NCBI RefSeq assembly: GCF_026343335.1
Contig: NZ_JAPELX010000001.1
Span: 7,688,001 to 7,752,000, forward strand
DNA from: Streptomyces sp. NBC_00078
GTDB lineage: Bacteria; Actinomycetota; Actinomycetes; Streptomycetales; Streptomycetaceae
Direction: 5' to 3'
Length of the DNA: 64,000 nt
In this document: positions 26,860-35,240 of the stretch, piece by piece
Layout of the letters: every line of letters begins with the position of its first letter
How positions within the stretch are numbered: position 1 is the first letter of the stretch
Notes under the pieces: generated by a model
Database searches by the model: none
What the model was told of the DNA's origin: nothing
Seen by the model: the letters and a program-made list of their open reading frames with translations, nothing else
Program-made: the position numbers and the translations under genes

Positions 26860-27813
26860 TCAGTGGCCCCCGCCGGGCACGGGCGCCTGCTCCCCCTGGG
26901 CGATCTCGATGCCCGTGTGCAGGTCGGTGGCCGCCTCCAGGGTCGCGGTCGCCGACAGGGCCACGCAGCACAGGAGCAGGCAGGTCAGAGCCCGGGGGAG
27001 CAGACGGGAGCGGGGTGCGGGCGTGCTCAGGAGAGCGGTGACGCGGCGGGGGACCGGGCCCGCCGTGGCCGTCAGCGACAGGCGAGGGCGCGGAACCGAG
27101 CCTGTCGCATGGGCCGCGAGGGCGGCGCGGCCGACGGCGCGGGCTGCGAGCGCGCGGTCGCCGATCGCGCGCGCGGCGGACTCGTCGGCCCAGCGCTCCA
27201 GGGCGTACGACACCGGCGCGCGCAGGCCGCGCAGGGCGGGGTGGAGCGCCGCGGCGAGTTCGGCGGCCGCGAGGAAGAGGTGGTGGCGGCCGGTGAGGTG
27301 GGCCCGTTCGTGGGCGAACAGCACCTCGCGTTCCTGTGCACCGAGGGCGCGCAGCATTCCGGTGGTCACCACGACGCGGCCCGGCCGCCCGGGCAGGGCG
27401 TACGCGTCGGGCCGGTCGTCCTGCCGCACGCAGAGGTCGCCGGCGCTCGCCTCCCCCCGCAACTGCCGCTGGGCGGCGCGCAGTTCGCGCAGGTGACGAC
27501 GGGTCCGGCCGAGCGCCAGGGCACCGAGGCCCGCCAGCGCGAGGGCGGCCAGGACCGCGGCCGGCACGGTGGCGGGCGAGCCGTCGCCCAGCAACTGCGG
27601 GGAGAGGTGGCCGATCCTGGCGACGAACGGCAGATGCAGGGCGCCGGCGAGAGCGAGCAGCGCCAGCGAAGCCGTACCGGCCAGGGCGAGAACCAGCGCG
27701 AGAGCGGTCAGCGCCCAGGCGGCCGACCGCGGCGAGAGCTGCCCGGCACCACGCCGGGCGACGGGCACGGCGAGGAACGGCATCAGCAGCGGGAGCCACA
27801 CGGCGTAGATCAC
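26860..27813 (-). CDS. M56-family membrane metallopeptidase (BlaR1/MecR1-like, no sensor domain)
   Basis: 317 residues from the GTG giving VIYAVWLPLLMPFLAV, overlapping the preceding BlaI stop (GTGA). It has four to five hydrophobic helices and the zinc motif HERAH (in VLFAHERAHLTGRHH). It ends in a short tail after the last membrane segment. There is no extracellular penicillin-binding sensor domain, as in other short actinobacterial M56 proteins. In the BlaR1/BlaI paradigm such a peptidase relays a signal leading to loss of the BlaI repressor. The pair here is a plausible two-gene sensor-repressor unit; the signal is unknown. Confidence 0.88.
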   Translation of the reverse strand: MIYAVWLPLLMPFLAVPVARRGAGQLSPRSAAWALTALALVLALAGTASLALLALAGALHLPFVARIGHLSPQLLGDGSPATVPAAVLAALALAGLGALALGRTRRHLRELRAAQRQLRGEASAGDLCVRQDDRPDAYALPGRPGRVVVTTGMLRALGAQEREVLFAHERAHLTGRHHLFLAAAELAAALHPALRGLRAPVSYALERWADESAARAIGDRALAARAVGRAALAAHATGSVPRPRLSLTATAGPVPRRVTALLSTPAPRSRLLPRALTCLLLCCVALSATATLEAATDLHTGIEIAQGEQAPVPGGGH

Positions 27814-28223
27814 GGTGCCCCTTCCGCCGTCCCCGGGCCGCCCTCCAGGAGGGACCGCAGGAGCTGTTCGTCCGCGGGGCTCAGGTCGGAGACGAAACGG
27901 GCGAGAACGGTGCCGCGGTCCTCGTCCTTGTCGAGTTCGGCATGCATACGGCGGGCGGTCAGGCCGGGGGAGTCCTGGGCCGGGGCGTAGGTGTAGCCGC
28001 GGCCCGAGCGCGCGCGGGTGACCGCTCCCTTGGCGTGCAGGCGCGTGAGGATCGTGGTGACGGTGGTGCGTGCGAGATCGCCGCCGAGTTCCCGCTGGAC
28101 GGCGCCGGGCGTGAGCGATCCGCCGGCGGCCCACAGCGCGGCCAGCACGCTCGCCTCCAGCTCACCGGCCGGCCGACGGTCCGTCCGCCCTCCGGCCGGC
28201 TCGTCATTCTGCCCCTCGGGCAT
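27810..28223 (-). CDS. BlaI/MecI/CopY-family repressor (operon with M56 peptidase)
   Basis: 137 residues with the Penicillinase_R winged helix. LEASVLAALWAAGGSLTPGAVQREL is followed by the recognition helix region RTTVTTILTRLHAKGAV and the wing RSGRGYTYAPA. The C-terminal dimerisation helices end in LSPADEQLLRSLL. Its stop codon overlaps the M56 peptidase start, so they are co-expressed. It is divergent from a second BlaI gene with a 185-bp shared control region. Confidence 0.92.
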   Translation of the reverse strand: MPEGQNDEPAGGRTDRRPAGELEASVLAALWAAGGSLTPGAVQRELGGDLARTTVTTILTRLHAKGAVTRARSGRGYTYAPAQDSPGLTARRMHAELDKDEDRGTVLARFVSDLSPADEQLLRSLLEGGPGTAEGAP

Positions 28224-28291
28224 GGAACGCTCCTCGGCTCTTCTTCGTCATTCCCCTGCCGTCGGGCTGCGGCGCGGCAGCCCGTCTACGT

Positions 28292-28397
28292 GACTGTAGT
28301 CGCCCGGCGAAGTTCCGTGGTGGTCGGTGGTCGGTGGTCGGTGGTCGGCGGCCCGGGGCGGGTGCGACCTGGTGACCACCGAACCCTACGCACCGTA
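28292..28397. promoter_or_regulatory. Shared control region of two divergent BlaI-type repressors
   Basis: Two short dyads fit the small palindromes used by this family: GACTGTAGTC at 28292-28301 and TACGCACCGTA at 28387-28397 (arms TACG/CGTA). Between them, TGGTCGG is repeated four times in perfect tandem at 28321-28348. The dyads lie near the start of each divergent gene. Which repressor binds which site cannot be read from the sequence. Confidence 0.45.
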
Positions 28398-28408
28398 AGG
28401 TGGTGGCC

Positions 28409-28792
28409 ATGGCAGGCACGACCCCTCACGGCAGGGCGACGCGACGCCTTCCCGGTGAGCTGGAGAGCGAGATCCTCACCACCCTCTGGGCGACGGAGCG
28501 GCCCCTCACGCCGGCCGAGATCCAGGCCGGCCTCGGCGGCGGCCTCGCCTACAACACCGTGCACACGATCCTGCGACGCCTGCACGACAAGGGTCTCGTC
28601 CTGCGGGACGCCGACGGCCGGCGCGGCGCCTACCGGCCCTCGAAGAACGCCGCCCAGCTGACCGCCGAGGCCATGCACAGGGCCCTGGACCGCGGCCCCG
28701 ACCCGATCGCCGCGCTCCGGCAGTTCGTGACGGGCCTGAGCCCTGCACAGGAGGCCGCGCTGCGGCAGCTCCTCGGCGAGAGCGGTGCGTGA
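28409..28792 (+). CDS. Second BlaI/MecI/CopY-family repressor
   Basis: 127 residues from the ATG that has AAGG eight bases upstream. The winged-helix pattern is the same as in the divergent paralogue (ESEILTTLWATERPLTPAEIQ, NTVHTILRRLHDKGLV, GRRGAYRP), and it ends similarly in LSPAQEAALRQLLGE. No M56 partner follows on its strand. It may share the peptidase of the neighbouring pair or respond to another signal. Confidence 0.9.
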   Translation: MAGTTPHGRATRRLPGELESEILTTLWATERPLTPAEIQAGLGGGLAYNTVHTILRRLHDKGLVLRDADGRRGAYRPSKNAAQLTAEAMHRALDRGPDPIAALRQFVTGLSPAQEAALRQLLGESGA

Positions 28793-28986
28793 GCCGGTGC
28801 CCCTCACCCGGCCGGTGCCCTCGGGACGGGACGGCGCCTCACCCGCGCTGCTCGAAGGCTCGGACCCGGCCGACGGCGTCAGCTCGGCAGGAGGTGAGGC
28901 CAAGTGATCCGGACCGGTCCAGTACACGCGAGGTTGATGTCGGATTCTCGCCAGCCCGCGCCCGGCTCATCGCCGATGCTGGACAC

Positions 28987-30471
28987 ATGCAGAAAGGGAT
29001 GCACACCGACCGCGAGCGCTGCGTACGCGCCGTACAGTCCAAGGACGCCCGCTTCGACGGGTGGTTCTTCACGGCCGTCCTGACGACCCGCATCTACTGC
29101 CGGCCCAGCTGCCCGGTCGTACCGCCCAAGCCCGAGAACATGACCTTCTACCCGAGCGCGGCCGCCTGTCAGCAGGCCGGCTTCCGGGCCTGCAAGCGAT
29201 GCCGCCCCGACACCAGCCCGGGCTCCCCGGAGTGGAACCAGCGCGCCGACCTCGTGGCCCGGGCGATGCGCCTGATCGCCGACGGCGTCGTGGACCGCGA
29301 CGGGGTACCGGGCCTCGCCGCCCGCCTCGGCTACAGCACCCGGCAGATCGAACGCCAGCTCCTCGCCGAGCTCGGCGCCGGCCCTCTGGCGCTGGCCCGC
29401 GCCCAACGCGCCCAGACAGCCCGCCTGCTGATCGAGACGACCATTCTGCCCATGGCGGAGATCGCCTTCGCGGCCGGCTTCGCCTCGATCCGCACCTTCA
29501 ACGACACTGTGCGCGAGGTCTTCGCCCTGGCCCCGAGCGAACTGCGGGCCCGGCTGCCGAAGAGGAAGACACAGGCAGCCACCCCGGGCGCGCTCACCCT
29601 CCGCCTGCCCTTCCGCACCCCGCTCAACCCCGACAACCTCTTCGGCCACCTCGCGGCGACCGCCGTACCCGGCGTGGAGGAGTGGCGGGACGGGGCCTAC
29701 CGCCGCACCCTCCGCCTCCCGTACGGCCATGGCATCGCGACCCTGGCCCCCGAGCCCGACCACATCGCCTGCCGGCTCGTCCTCGGCGACCTGCGCGACC
29801 TGCCCGTCGCCATCAGCCGCTGCCGCCGCATGCTCGACCTGGACGCGGACCCGGTCGCCATCGACGACCAGCTCCGTACGGACCCGCTGCTCGCCCCGCT
29901 GGTCGACAAGGCCCCCGGCCGACGCGTACCACGCACGGTCGACGAGGCGGAGTTCGCCGTACGTGCCGTGCTCGGCCAGCAGGTCTCCACGGCGGCCGCC
30001 CGAACGCACGCGTCCCGCCTGGTCACGGCATACGGCGACCCCCTGGACGACCCGGACGGCGGCCTCACCCACCTCTTCCCCACCCCCGAGGCACTCGCCG
30101 CGCTCGACCCCGAGTCCCTGGCGATGCCCCGCACCCGTCGCACCACCTTCACCACCCTCGTACGCCAACTCGCCGACGGAACGCTCCACTTGGGCCCGGA
30201 GAGCGACTGGCCCGAAACCCGCACCCGCCTCCTCGCCCTCCCCGGCTTCGGCCCCTGGACCGTCGACGTCATCGCCATGCGCGCCCTCGGCGACCCCGAC
30301 GCCTTCCTGCCGACCGACCTCGGAATCCGCCGAGCGGCACAGGAGCTGGGCCTGCCGTCCACTCCGGCGGCCCTCACCGCCCGGGCGGCGGCCTGGCGTC
30401 CCTGGCGGGCGTACGCGGTCCAGTACCTGTGGGCGACCGACAGCCACCCGATCAACTTCCTCCCGGTATAA
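28987..30471 (+). CDS. Ada-type regulator / AlkA 3-methyladenine DNA glycosylase fusion
   Basis: About 494 residues. Residues ~10-80 are the Ada zinc domain (RIYCRPSCPVVPPKPENMTFYP, then FRACKRCRPD) with the Cys set that coordinates zinc and accepts methyl groups from DNA phosphotriesters. Residues ~95-195 form an AraC helix-turn-helix. Residues ~205-320 are the AlkA N-terminal domain. The rest is a helix-hairpin-helix glycosylase (VRAVLGQQVSTAAA, LLALPGFGPWTVDVIAMRALGDPDAFLPTDLG with the catalytic Asp). It would sense methylation damage and excise alkylated bases. The start is uncertain: an ATG at 28999 has AAAGGG directly adjacent. The ogt gene follows after 19 bp. Confidence 0.93.
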   Translation: MQKGMHTDRERCVRAVQSKDARFDGWFFTAVLTTRIYCRPSCPVVPPKPENMTFYPSAAACQQAGFRACKRCRPDTSPGSPEWNQRADLVARAMRLIADGVVDRDGVPGLAARLGYSTRQIERQLLAELGAGPLALARAQRAQTARLLIETTILPMAEIAFAAGFASIRTFNDTVREVFALAPSELRARLPKRKTQAATPGALTLRLPFRTPLNPDNLFGHLAATAVPGVEEWRDGAYRRTLRLPYGHGIATLAPEPDHIACRLVLGDLRDLPVAISRCRRMLDLDADPVAIDDQLRTDPLLAPLVDKAPGRRVPRTVDEAEFAVRAVLGQQVSTAAARTHASRLVTAYGDPLDDPDGGLTHLFPTPEALAALDPESLAMPRTRRTTFTTLVRQLADGTLHLGPESDWPETRTRLLALPGFGPWTVDVIAMRALGDPDAFLPTDLGIRRAAQELGLPSTPAALTARAAAWRPWRAYAVQYLWATDSHPINFLPV

Positions 30472-30490
30472 GGACGTAGGGACGTTCACC

Positions 30491-30988
30491 ATGAGCCCCA
30501 GCCCCGCGAAGCAGCACACCGTGATCGACAGCCCGTACGGCCCCCTCACCCTCGTGGCGGACGACGGCGTCCTGAGCGGCCTCTACATGAGCGGACAACG
30601 CCACCGCCCACCGGAGGAGACGTTCGGCGAACACGACGACACGCTCTTCGGCGAGACCGAGGAACAACTGCAGGCGTATTTCGCAGGCGAGTTGAAGACC
30701 TTCACGCTGGAACTCCGCCTGAACGGAACGCCGTTCCAGCGCACCGTCTGGGCACAGCTCCAGCGCATCCCCTACGGCGAGACCCGCTCCTACGGCGAAC
30801 TCGCCGAAGCCCTCGGCAATCCGTCCGCCTCCCGCGCCGTCGGTCTCGCCAACGGCAGGAACCCGATCGGCATCATCGTCCCCTGCCACCGCGTGGTCGG
30901 CGCGAGCGGCAGCCTCACGGGCTACGGCGGCGGCCTGGACCGCAAACAACGCCTGCTGGACTTCGAGAGCGGAACGGCCCTGTTCTAG
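30491..30988 (+). CDS. ogt: Methylated-DNA-protein-cysteine S-methyltransferase
   Basis: A 165-residue O6-alkylguanine-DNA alkyltransferase. The active-site motif IVPCHRVVG contains the methyl-accepting Cys132. The DNA-binding helix region (GNPSASRAVGLANGRNPIG) and the N-terminal ribonuclease-H-like fold are present. It removes methyl groups from O6-methylguanine in a suicide reaction. It lies 19 bp after the Ada-AlkA gene, forming a two-gene alkylation-repair operon, which an Ada-type domain probably activates. Confidence 0.95.
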   Translation: MSPSPAKQHTVIDSPYGPLTLVADDGVLSGLYMSGQRHRPPEETFGEHDDTLFGETEEQLQAYFAGELKTFTLELRLNGTPFQRTVWAQLQRIPYGETRSYGELAEALGNPSASRAVGLANGRNPIGIIVPCHRVVGASGSLTGYGGGLDRKQRLLDFESGTALF

Positions 30989-31000
30989 CGCCCCCGGCGA

Positions 31001-31259
31001 GCAAGGTTCGCCCCGTCGAGACGCCCGGCACCTCCCCCACTGCCTCAAGGGCGGGGGAGGTGCCCCACTCGCCGCACCGGCCACAGGCCCAAGTGCGTTT
31101 CAGTACGAGGCCCGCACCCGGCACTGCCCCAGCCTCCGGCCGGGCGGACCTCCAGAGCACGCACCGGACGGCGGCCCAGCCTCCGGCCGGGCGGACCTCC
31201 AGAGCACGCACCGGACGGCGTTCCTTTACGGGCAAACGTTGCCTGCCGGGGCACCACGA
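31001..31259. repeat. Dispersed intergenic repeat, copy A
   Basis: The whole gap between ogt and the convergent Sir2 gene aligns with the gap at 35241-35422: blocks such as TTCGCCCCGTCG, CTCGCCGCACCGG, CAGTACGAGG, CCCGCACCCGG, GGCCGGG, CCAGAGCAC and GCCGGGGCAC occur in the same order in both. Copy A additionally carries a 12-bp stem hairpin (31027-31038 with 31053-31064) and a 46-bp segment duplicated in tandem (31128-31173 and 31175-31220, one base between). The element ends at the Sir2 stop codon. It may be a mobile or amplified terminator-like element. Confidence 0.8.
31027..31064. terminator. Strong stem-loop after ogt
   Basis: A perfect 12-bp stem (arm GGCACCTCCCCC) closes a 14-nt loop 38 bp after the ogt stop, inside dispersed repeat copy A. 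It is the only part of copy A with no counterpart in copy B. Confidence 0.65.
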
Positions 31260-31985
31260 CTAGCTGCTGAGCGTGCGCAGCAGTGCGGGCAGCGCTGTCC
31301 CGACGGGTTCTCGGACGACCTCCTCGGCCTGTTCGTCGTACGGCGTCGGCTCGGCGTTGACGACGATCAGCCGGGCTCCGTGGTCGGCGGCGACGCCTGC
31401 GAGCCCGGCGGCGGGCTGCACCTGCAGGCTGCTGCCGACGGCGATGAACACCTGGCACGCCTTGCTGATGGCGAGCGCCTCACCGAGCACCGTCGGATCG
31501 AGCCGCTCGCCGAACATCACGGTCGCCGGCTTGAGGATCCCCCCGCACTCCCGGCACGGCGGATCCGGCTCCCCGGCCTCGACCCGCGCCAGCGCGTCCT
31601 CCATCGGACCGCGTGCATGGCATCCGGTGCACACGAAACTCCGTGCACTGCCGTGCAGTTCGAGCACCTTGCGGGCGGGCATCCCGCCGAGCTGATGCAG
31701 CCCGTCCACGTTCTGCGTGATCACCCGCACAGGCACCCCGGACCTCTCCAGTTCCGCCACGGCCCGGTGCGCGGCGTTCGGCTCGGCCCTGAGCGTGTGA
31801 CTCTTCAGGCGCATCTGCCACGAGCGGCACCGGATCTCCCGATCGCCCATGTAGTACTCGTACGTCACCAGCTTCTCGGCCCCGGGATCCTCGCGCCACA
31901 GCCCGTTGGGACCGCGGTAGTCGGGGATGCCGGAGTCGGTCGAGACACCTGCGCCACTCAGGATGGCGACAAGGGGCTTGGTCAT
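31260..31985 (-). CDS. Sir2-family NAD-dependent protein deacylase
   Basis: 241 residues from the ATG giving MTKPLVAILSGAGVSTDSG. Sirtuin motifs are present: GAGVSTDSGIPDYRG (NAD binding), ITQNVDGLHQ, catalytic His in ELHGSA, four zinc Cys (CTGCH and CRECG), and GSSLQVQPAAGL. It removes acyl groups from lysines with NAD, releasing O-acetyl-ADP-ribose. A longer upstream frame has no sirtuin similarity. It converges with ogt across dispersed repeat copy A. Confidence 0.94.
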   Translation of the reverse strand: MTKPLVAILSGAGVSTDSGIPDYRGPNGLWREDPGAEKLVTYEYYMGDREIRCRSWQMRLKSHTLRAEPNAAHRAVAELERSGVPVRVITQNVDGLHQLGGMPARKVLELHGSARSFVCTGCHARGPMEDALARVEAGEPDPPCRECGGILKPATVMFGERLDPTVLGEALAISKACQVFIAVGSSLQVQPAAGLAGVAADHGARLIVVNAEPTPYDEQAEEVVREPVGTALPALLRTLSS

Positions 31986-32061
31986 GGCGCCGAGGGTAGG
32001 GCGGCGGTGCGAGCCGGGCGAATGGATATCCGTGCGCGCCGTCGGGTGCCGGCGTCCGGAA

Positions 32062-32271
32062 ATGGCCAAGGTCAACGTCTCGCTCGATGCCGAACTCGTC
32101 GTGGAAATGATGGTCCTCGCGGGCGCCGGCAACCCGCAGGACGCCATCGAGGTCATGGTCCGTGACTACATCGAGCGCGGCCACCGCACCGAGGCGCGGA
32201 CCGTGGCACGGGACGACGCGCCGCGCGACGTGCACGTCAAACCCCGCGACCCCGAGGGCTGTGTGGGCTGA
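32062..32271 (+). CDS. Small VapB/DUF2191-like antitoxin-type protein, orphan
   Basis: 69 residues from the ATG giving MAKVNVSLDAELVVEMMVLAG. The N-terminal strand followed by two helices (NPQDAIEVMVRDYIERGHR) resembles ribbon-helix-helix antitoxins of the VapB type, and the tail is charged and disordered. No PIN-domain or other toxin gene is adjacent on either side, so it may be an orphan regulator. It starts 76 bp from the divergent Sir2 start, so the two share a control region. Confidence 0.65.
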   Translation: MAKVNVSLDAELVVEMMVLAGAGNPQDAIEVMVRDYIERGHRTEARTVARDDAPRDVHVKPRDPEGCVG

Positions 32272-32292
32272 GCGGGCCGAGTCCGCGCCCGG

Positions 32293-32787
32293 TCACGCCA
32301 CCCGCTGACCGTTCTCCAGCTCGGCCGTCCCCGAGCCCTCCGCCAGGACGTCCAGCGCGACCAGAACCCGCGGGCCGAGCGTGCCCAGCAGGTGGTCGGC
32401 GAGTTCCTCGCGGGGGACGAGGCGCCAGGAGAGCAGTTCCTCCTCCTGGAGGCGGATCGCCTTGAGGTCGTCCTCGCTCAGCACTCCGCCGTCGTACAGA
32501 TACGCCACGAGCGGCGGCCAGCTCGGCTTGTACACCCAGTCCACCGCGAGCAGCCGCCCCGGTTCGCGGTCGATTCCGATCTCCTCCAGGGTCTCGCGGC
32601 GCGCCCCCTGGCGCGGGGTCTCGCCGTCATCGGACTCGATCGTTCCGCCCGGAAGGGCCCAGCCCTCACGGTAGTTGGGCTCGACGAGCAGTACCCGGCC
32701 CTCGGCGTCGCGGAAGAGGGCGGCGGCCCCGGCGAGGATGCGGGGGAGGCCGGCGATGTACGTGGCGAAGTCAGGAGTGGTGGTCAT
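32293..32787 (-). CDS. Nudix hydrolase
   Basis: 164 residues from the ATG giving MTTTPDFATYIAGLPRIL. The Nudix box spans GGTIESDDGETPRQ to RRETLEEIGID, with the expected REtLEEiG metal-binding core. These enzymes hydrolyse nucleoside diphosphates linked to another moiety (oxidised nucleotides, ADP-ribose, NADH); the substrate is not evident. It is convergent with the VapB-like gene. Confidence 0.92.
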   Translation of the reverse strand: MTTTPDFATYIAGLPRILAGAAALFRDAEGRVLLVEPNYREGWALPGGTIESDDGETPRQGARRETLEEIGIDREPGRLLAVDWVYKPSWPPLVAYLYDGGVLSEDDLKAIRLQEEELLSWRLVPREELADHLLGTLGPRVLVALDVLAEGSGTAELENGQRVA

Positions 32788-32841
32788 CCAGGAAGCGTAA
32801 CCAGCCTGCACGGACGCCCCGCCGGCTCGGGCCGCCAGGGC

Positions 32842-33915
32842 CTAGGGTTCGGCCTCCGCGAGTTGTACCGTCCGCTCCGCCAGCTCGCTGATCCGTGCCC
32901 CGTCGAAGCCGAACACCGCGCTGCGGACGGTGTCCTCCAGGGGCTGGGTCCACTGTGCCGGAATCGCGTCCGCGCCGGTCAGTACGCCGGCCACCGAGCC
33001 CGCGGTCGCGCCGTTGGAGTCGGTGTCCAGGCCGCCGCGGACGGTGAGGGTGATGGTGCGGGTGAAGTCGCCGTCGCCGTACAGCAGCCCCGCGGTGAGG
33101 ACCGCGGCGTTCGGGACGGTGTGGATCCAGCCGAGCCCCGCGGTCTCCTCGGCGACCGTGGTGAGCGTGTCCTCCCACGTCATCCGGGTGTCGTGGAGCG
33201 AGACGACCCGGCGTACGGTGCGGGCGAGCCGGCAGCCGGCCGGGATGACGGCCAGCGCCTGGTCCACCGCGTACCGCACCGTCGGCGCCGTGAAGGCGGC
33301 CGCGATCAGCGCCGCCGCCCACATCGCGCCGTACACGCCGTTGCCGGTGTGGGACAGCACCGCGTCCCGGCGGGCCAGGGAAGCGGCGCGGCGCGGGAGC
33401 CCCGGGCAGGTCCAGCCGTAGATGTCGGCGCGGATCAGGGCGCCGATCCACTCCTGGTACGGGTTGTCGTAGGTGGCCGTCAGCGGCGGCTTGAGCCCGT
33501 TGGCGAGGTTGCGGTACGTGGCGCGCTCAGCGGTGAAGGTCTGCCGATACGGCAGTCTCAGCAGCCACAGGTCGCCGACCTGCTCGGTGCTGAAAGCGAA
33601 GCCGTGGGTCTCCAGGAGGTCCAGGCCGAGGATCGCGTAGTCGACGTCGTCGTCGCGGCAGCTGCCGTGGATACGGCCGCGCACGCACTGGCGCCACTCG
33701 GGTCGCAGCTCGAAGCCGTCGCTCTCGTCGGCGGGCTCGGGGAGGTAGTCGGTCAGGGGCAGGGCGGCGGCCTGCCGCAGGTAGCGGTCGATGCGGTCCC
33801 GCGTCCACAGGTCACCTTGCTCGACCGGCTTGCCGAGCATGTTGCCCGCGATCCGGCCCAGCCAGCCCCCGAGGACGCGGTCGGCGAGCTCTGGCTCTGT
33901 GCCCACAGGGGTCAT
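32842..33915 (-). CDS. ADP-ribosylglycohydrolase-family protein
   Basis: A 357-residue all-helical DraG/ARH-type protein. It begins with a GGWLGRIAGNMLGKPVE helix, has acidic metal ligands in CRDDDVDYAI, and a second metal motif near the end in GGLDTDSNGATAGSVAG. The family removes ADP-ribose from proteins or related conjugates using two Mg2+ ions. It lies 54 bp upstream of the Nudix gene on the same strand, so the two are probably co-transcribed and might act in sequence on ADP-ribose. That coupling is an inference. Confidence 0.9.
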   Translation of the reverse strand: MTPVGTEPELADRVLGGWLGRIAGNMLGKPVEQGDLWTRDRIDRYLRQAAALPLTDYLPEPADESDGFELRPEWRQCVRGRIHGSCRDDDVDYAILGLDLLETHGFAFSTEQVGDLWLLRLPYRQTFTAERATYRNLANGLKPPLTATYDNPYQEWIGALIRADIYGWTCPGLPRRAASLARRDAVLSHTGNGVYGAMWAAALIAAAFTAPTVRYAVDQALAVIPAGCRLARTVRRVVSLHDTRMTWEDTLTTVAEETAGLGWIHTVPNAAVLTAGLLYGDGDFTRTITLTVRGGLDTDSNGATAGSVAGVLTGADAIPAQWTQPLEDTVRSAVFGFDGARISELAERTVQLAEAEP

Positions 33916-34094
33916 AGCTCCGGTCTACCCGATTCCGGAGTCCCCTGCGCGGGGTTTCGCAAGGGTGCCCAGCAGGCGCCCGGCGGCGTCCCAGGCACCG
34001 GTCGGTGCATGACGGCGGGGGCGTCCTCCGGTTAAGGTCACAGCGGCGCGACTGGCCTTGACAAGCGTGAGGCCCGGAGAGCAAGGGGAAACAG

Positions 34095-35225
34095 GTGACA
34101 CAGCGCGTGCTCATCGCCGCGGACAAGTTCAAGGGATCGCTGACGGCCGTAGAGGTCGCAGAGCGGGTGACGGCCGGGCTGCGCAAGGTCGTACCGGAGG
34201 CCCAGGTGGAGGCCCTGCCCGTGGCCGACGGCGGCGACGGAACGGTGGACGCGGCGGTCGCGGCCGGATTCGAGCGGCGCGAGGTACGGGTCGCGGGACC
34301 GCTCGGACACGAGGTGACGGCGGCGTTCGCGCTGCGCGGCGGCACGGCGGTCGTGGAGATGGCGGAGGCGAGCGGCCTGCAGAGGCTGCCGGCCGGCGTC
34401 TTCGCTCCCCTCACGGCGTCCACGTACGGCTCAGGGGAACTACTGCGGGCCGCGCTGGACGCGGGCGCGCGGGTCATCGTCTTCGGGGTCGGCGGCAGTG
34501 CGACCACCGATGGCGGCGCCGGAATGCTGTCCGCGCTGGGCGCGCGGTTCCTGGACGCGGACGGGGAGCCGGTTCCGCCGGGCGGCGGCGGTCTGAGCGA
34601 ACTCGTCTCCGCCGATCTGTCGGGTCTGGACCCGCGCCTCGGCTCCGTCGAGCTGGTGCTGGCGAGCGACGTCGACAACCCCCTGACCGGTCCCAAGGGC
34701 GCGCCGGCCGTCTACGGTCCGCAGAAGGGCGCGTCCCCGGACGACGTGTCGGCCCTGGACGCAGCCCTCGCGCACTATGCGAAGGTGCTGGAGGAAACGG
34801 CCGGCGCGAAGGCGGCGGAGTACGCCGCGTCCCCTGGCGCGGGCGCGGCGGGCGGCATCGGCTACGGCGCCCTCCTCCTTGGCGCACACTTCCGTCCCGG
34901 CATCGAAGTGATGCTCGAAGTGCTCGGCTTCGCGCCCGCGCTGGAGTGGGCGGACCTCGTGATCACGGGTGAGGGATCCCTGGACGAGCAGACCCTGCAC
35001 GGCAAGGCCCCGGCGGGCGTCGCCGCCGCCGCCCGCGCGGCGGGCAAGGAGGTCGTCGCGGTCTGCGGCCGGCTCGCGCTGCCGCCGGAGGCGTTGGGGC
35101 GGGCGGGCATCCGGCGGGCGTACCCACTGACGGAGGTCGAGCCGGACGTGGCGAAGTGCATCGCGGACGCCGGACCGATCCTGGAACGGGTGGCGGAGCA
35201 GATCGGGCAGGACTTCCTCAGCTGA
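34095..35225 (+). CDS. Glycerate kinase (GK-I family)
   Basis: 376 residues starting at GTG, with AAGGGG six bases before the spacer end. Family signatures: VLIAADKFKGSLTAVEVAE at the N-terminus, LPVADGGDGTVDA, VFGVGGSATTDGGAGMLSALGARF, VLASDVDNPLTGPKGA, and DLVITGEGSLDEQTLHGKAP. It phosphorylates D-glycerate to 2-phosphoglycerate, linking glyoxylate or serine-derived carbon to glycolysis. It is monocistronic and convergent with the alpha/beta hydrolase across dispersed repeat copy B. Confidence 0.94.
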   Translation: MTQRVLIAADKFKGSLTAVEVAERVTAGLRKVVPEAQVEALPVADGGDGTVDAAVAAGFERREVRVAGPLGHEVTAAFALRGGTAVVEMAEASGLQRLPAGVFAPLTASTYGSGELLRAALDAGARVIVFGVGGSATTDGGAGMLSALGARFLDADGEPVPPGGGGLSELVSADLSGLDPRLGSVELVLASDVDNPLTGPKGAPAVYGPQKGASPDDVSALDAALAHYAKVLEETAGAKAAEYAASPGAGAAGGIGYGALLLGAHFRPGIEVMLEVLGFAPALEWADLVITGEGSLDEQTLHGKAPAGVAAAARAAGKEVVAVCGRLALPPEALGRAGIRRAYPLTEVEPDVAKCIADAGPILERVAEQIGQDFLS

Positions 35226-35240
35226 GGGCGCCGTCCTGGT

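Noticed and set aside
22859..27799. A 1646-codon open frame antisense to the beta-galactosidase.
   Set aside because: It is a shadow of GC-biased codon use: Arg/Pro/Gly/Val-rich with no domain, and it overlaps three well-supported genes.
28321..28348. Short TGGTCGG tandem repeat considered as a CRISPR-like or iteron array.
   Set aside because: Only four 7-bp units without spacers; no cas or replication genes nearby. Kept only as part of the BlaI control region.
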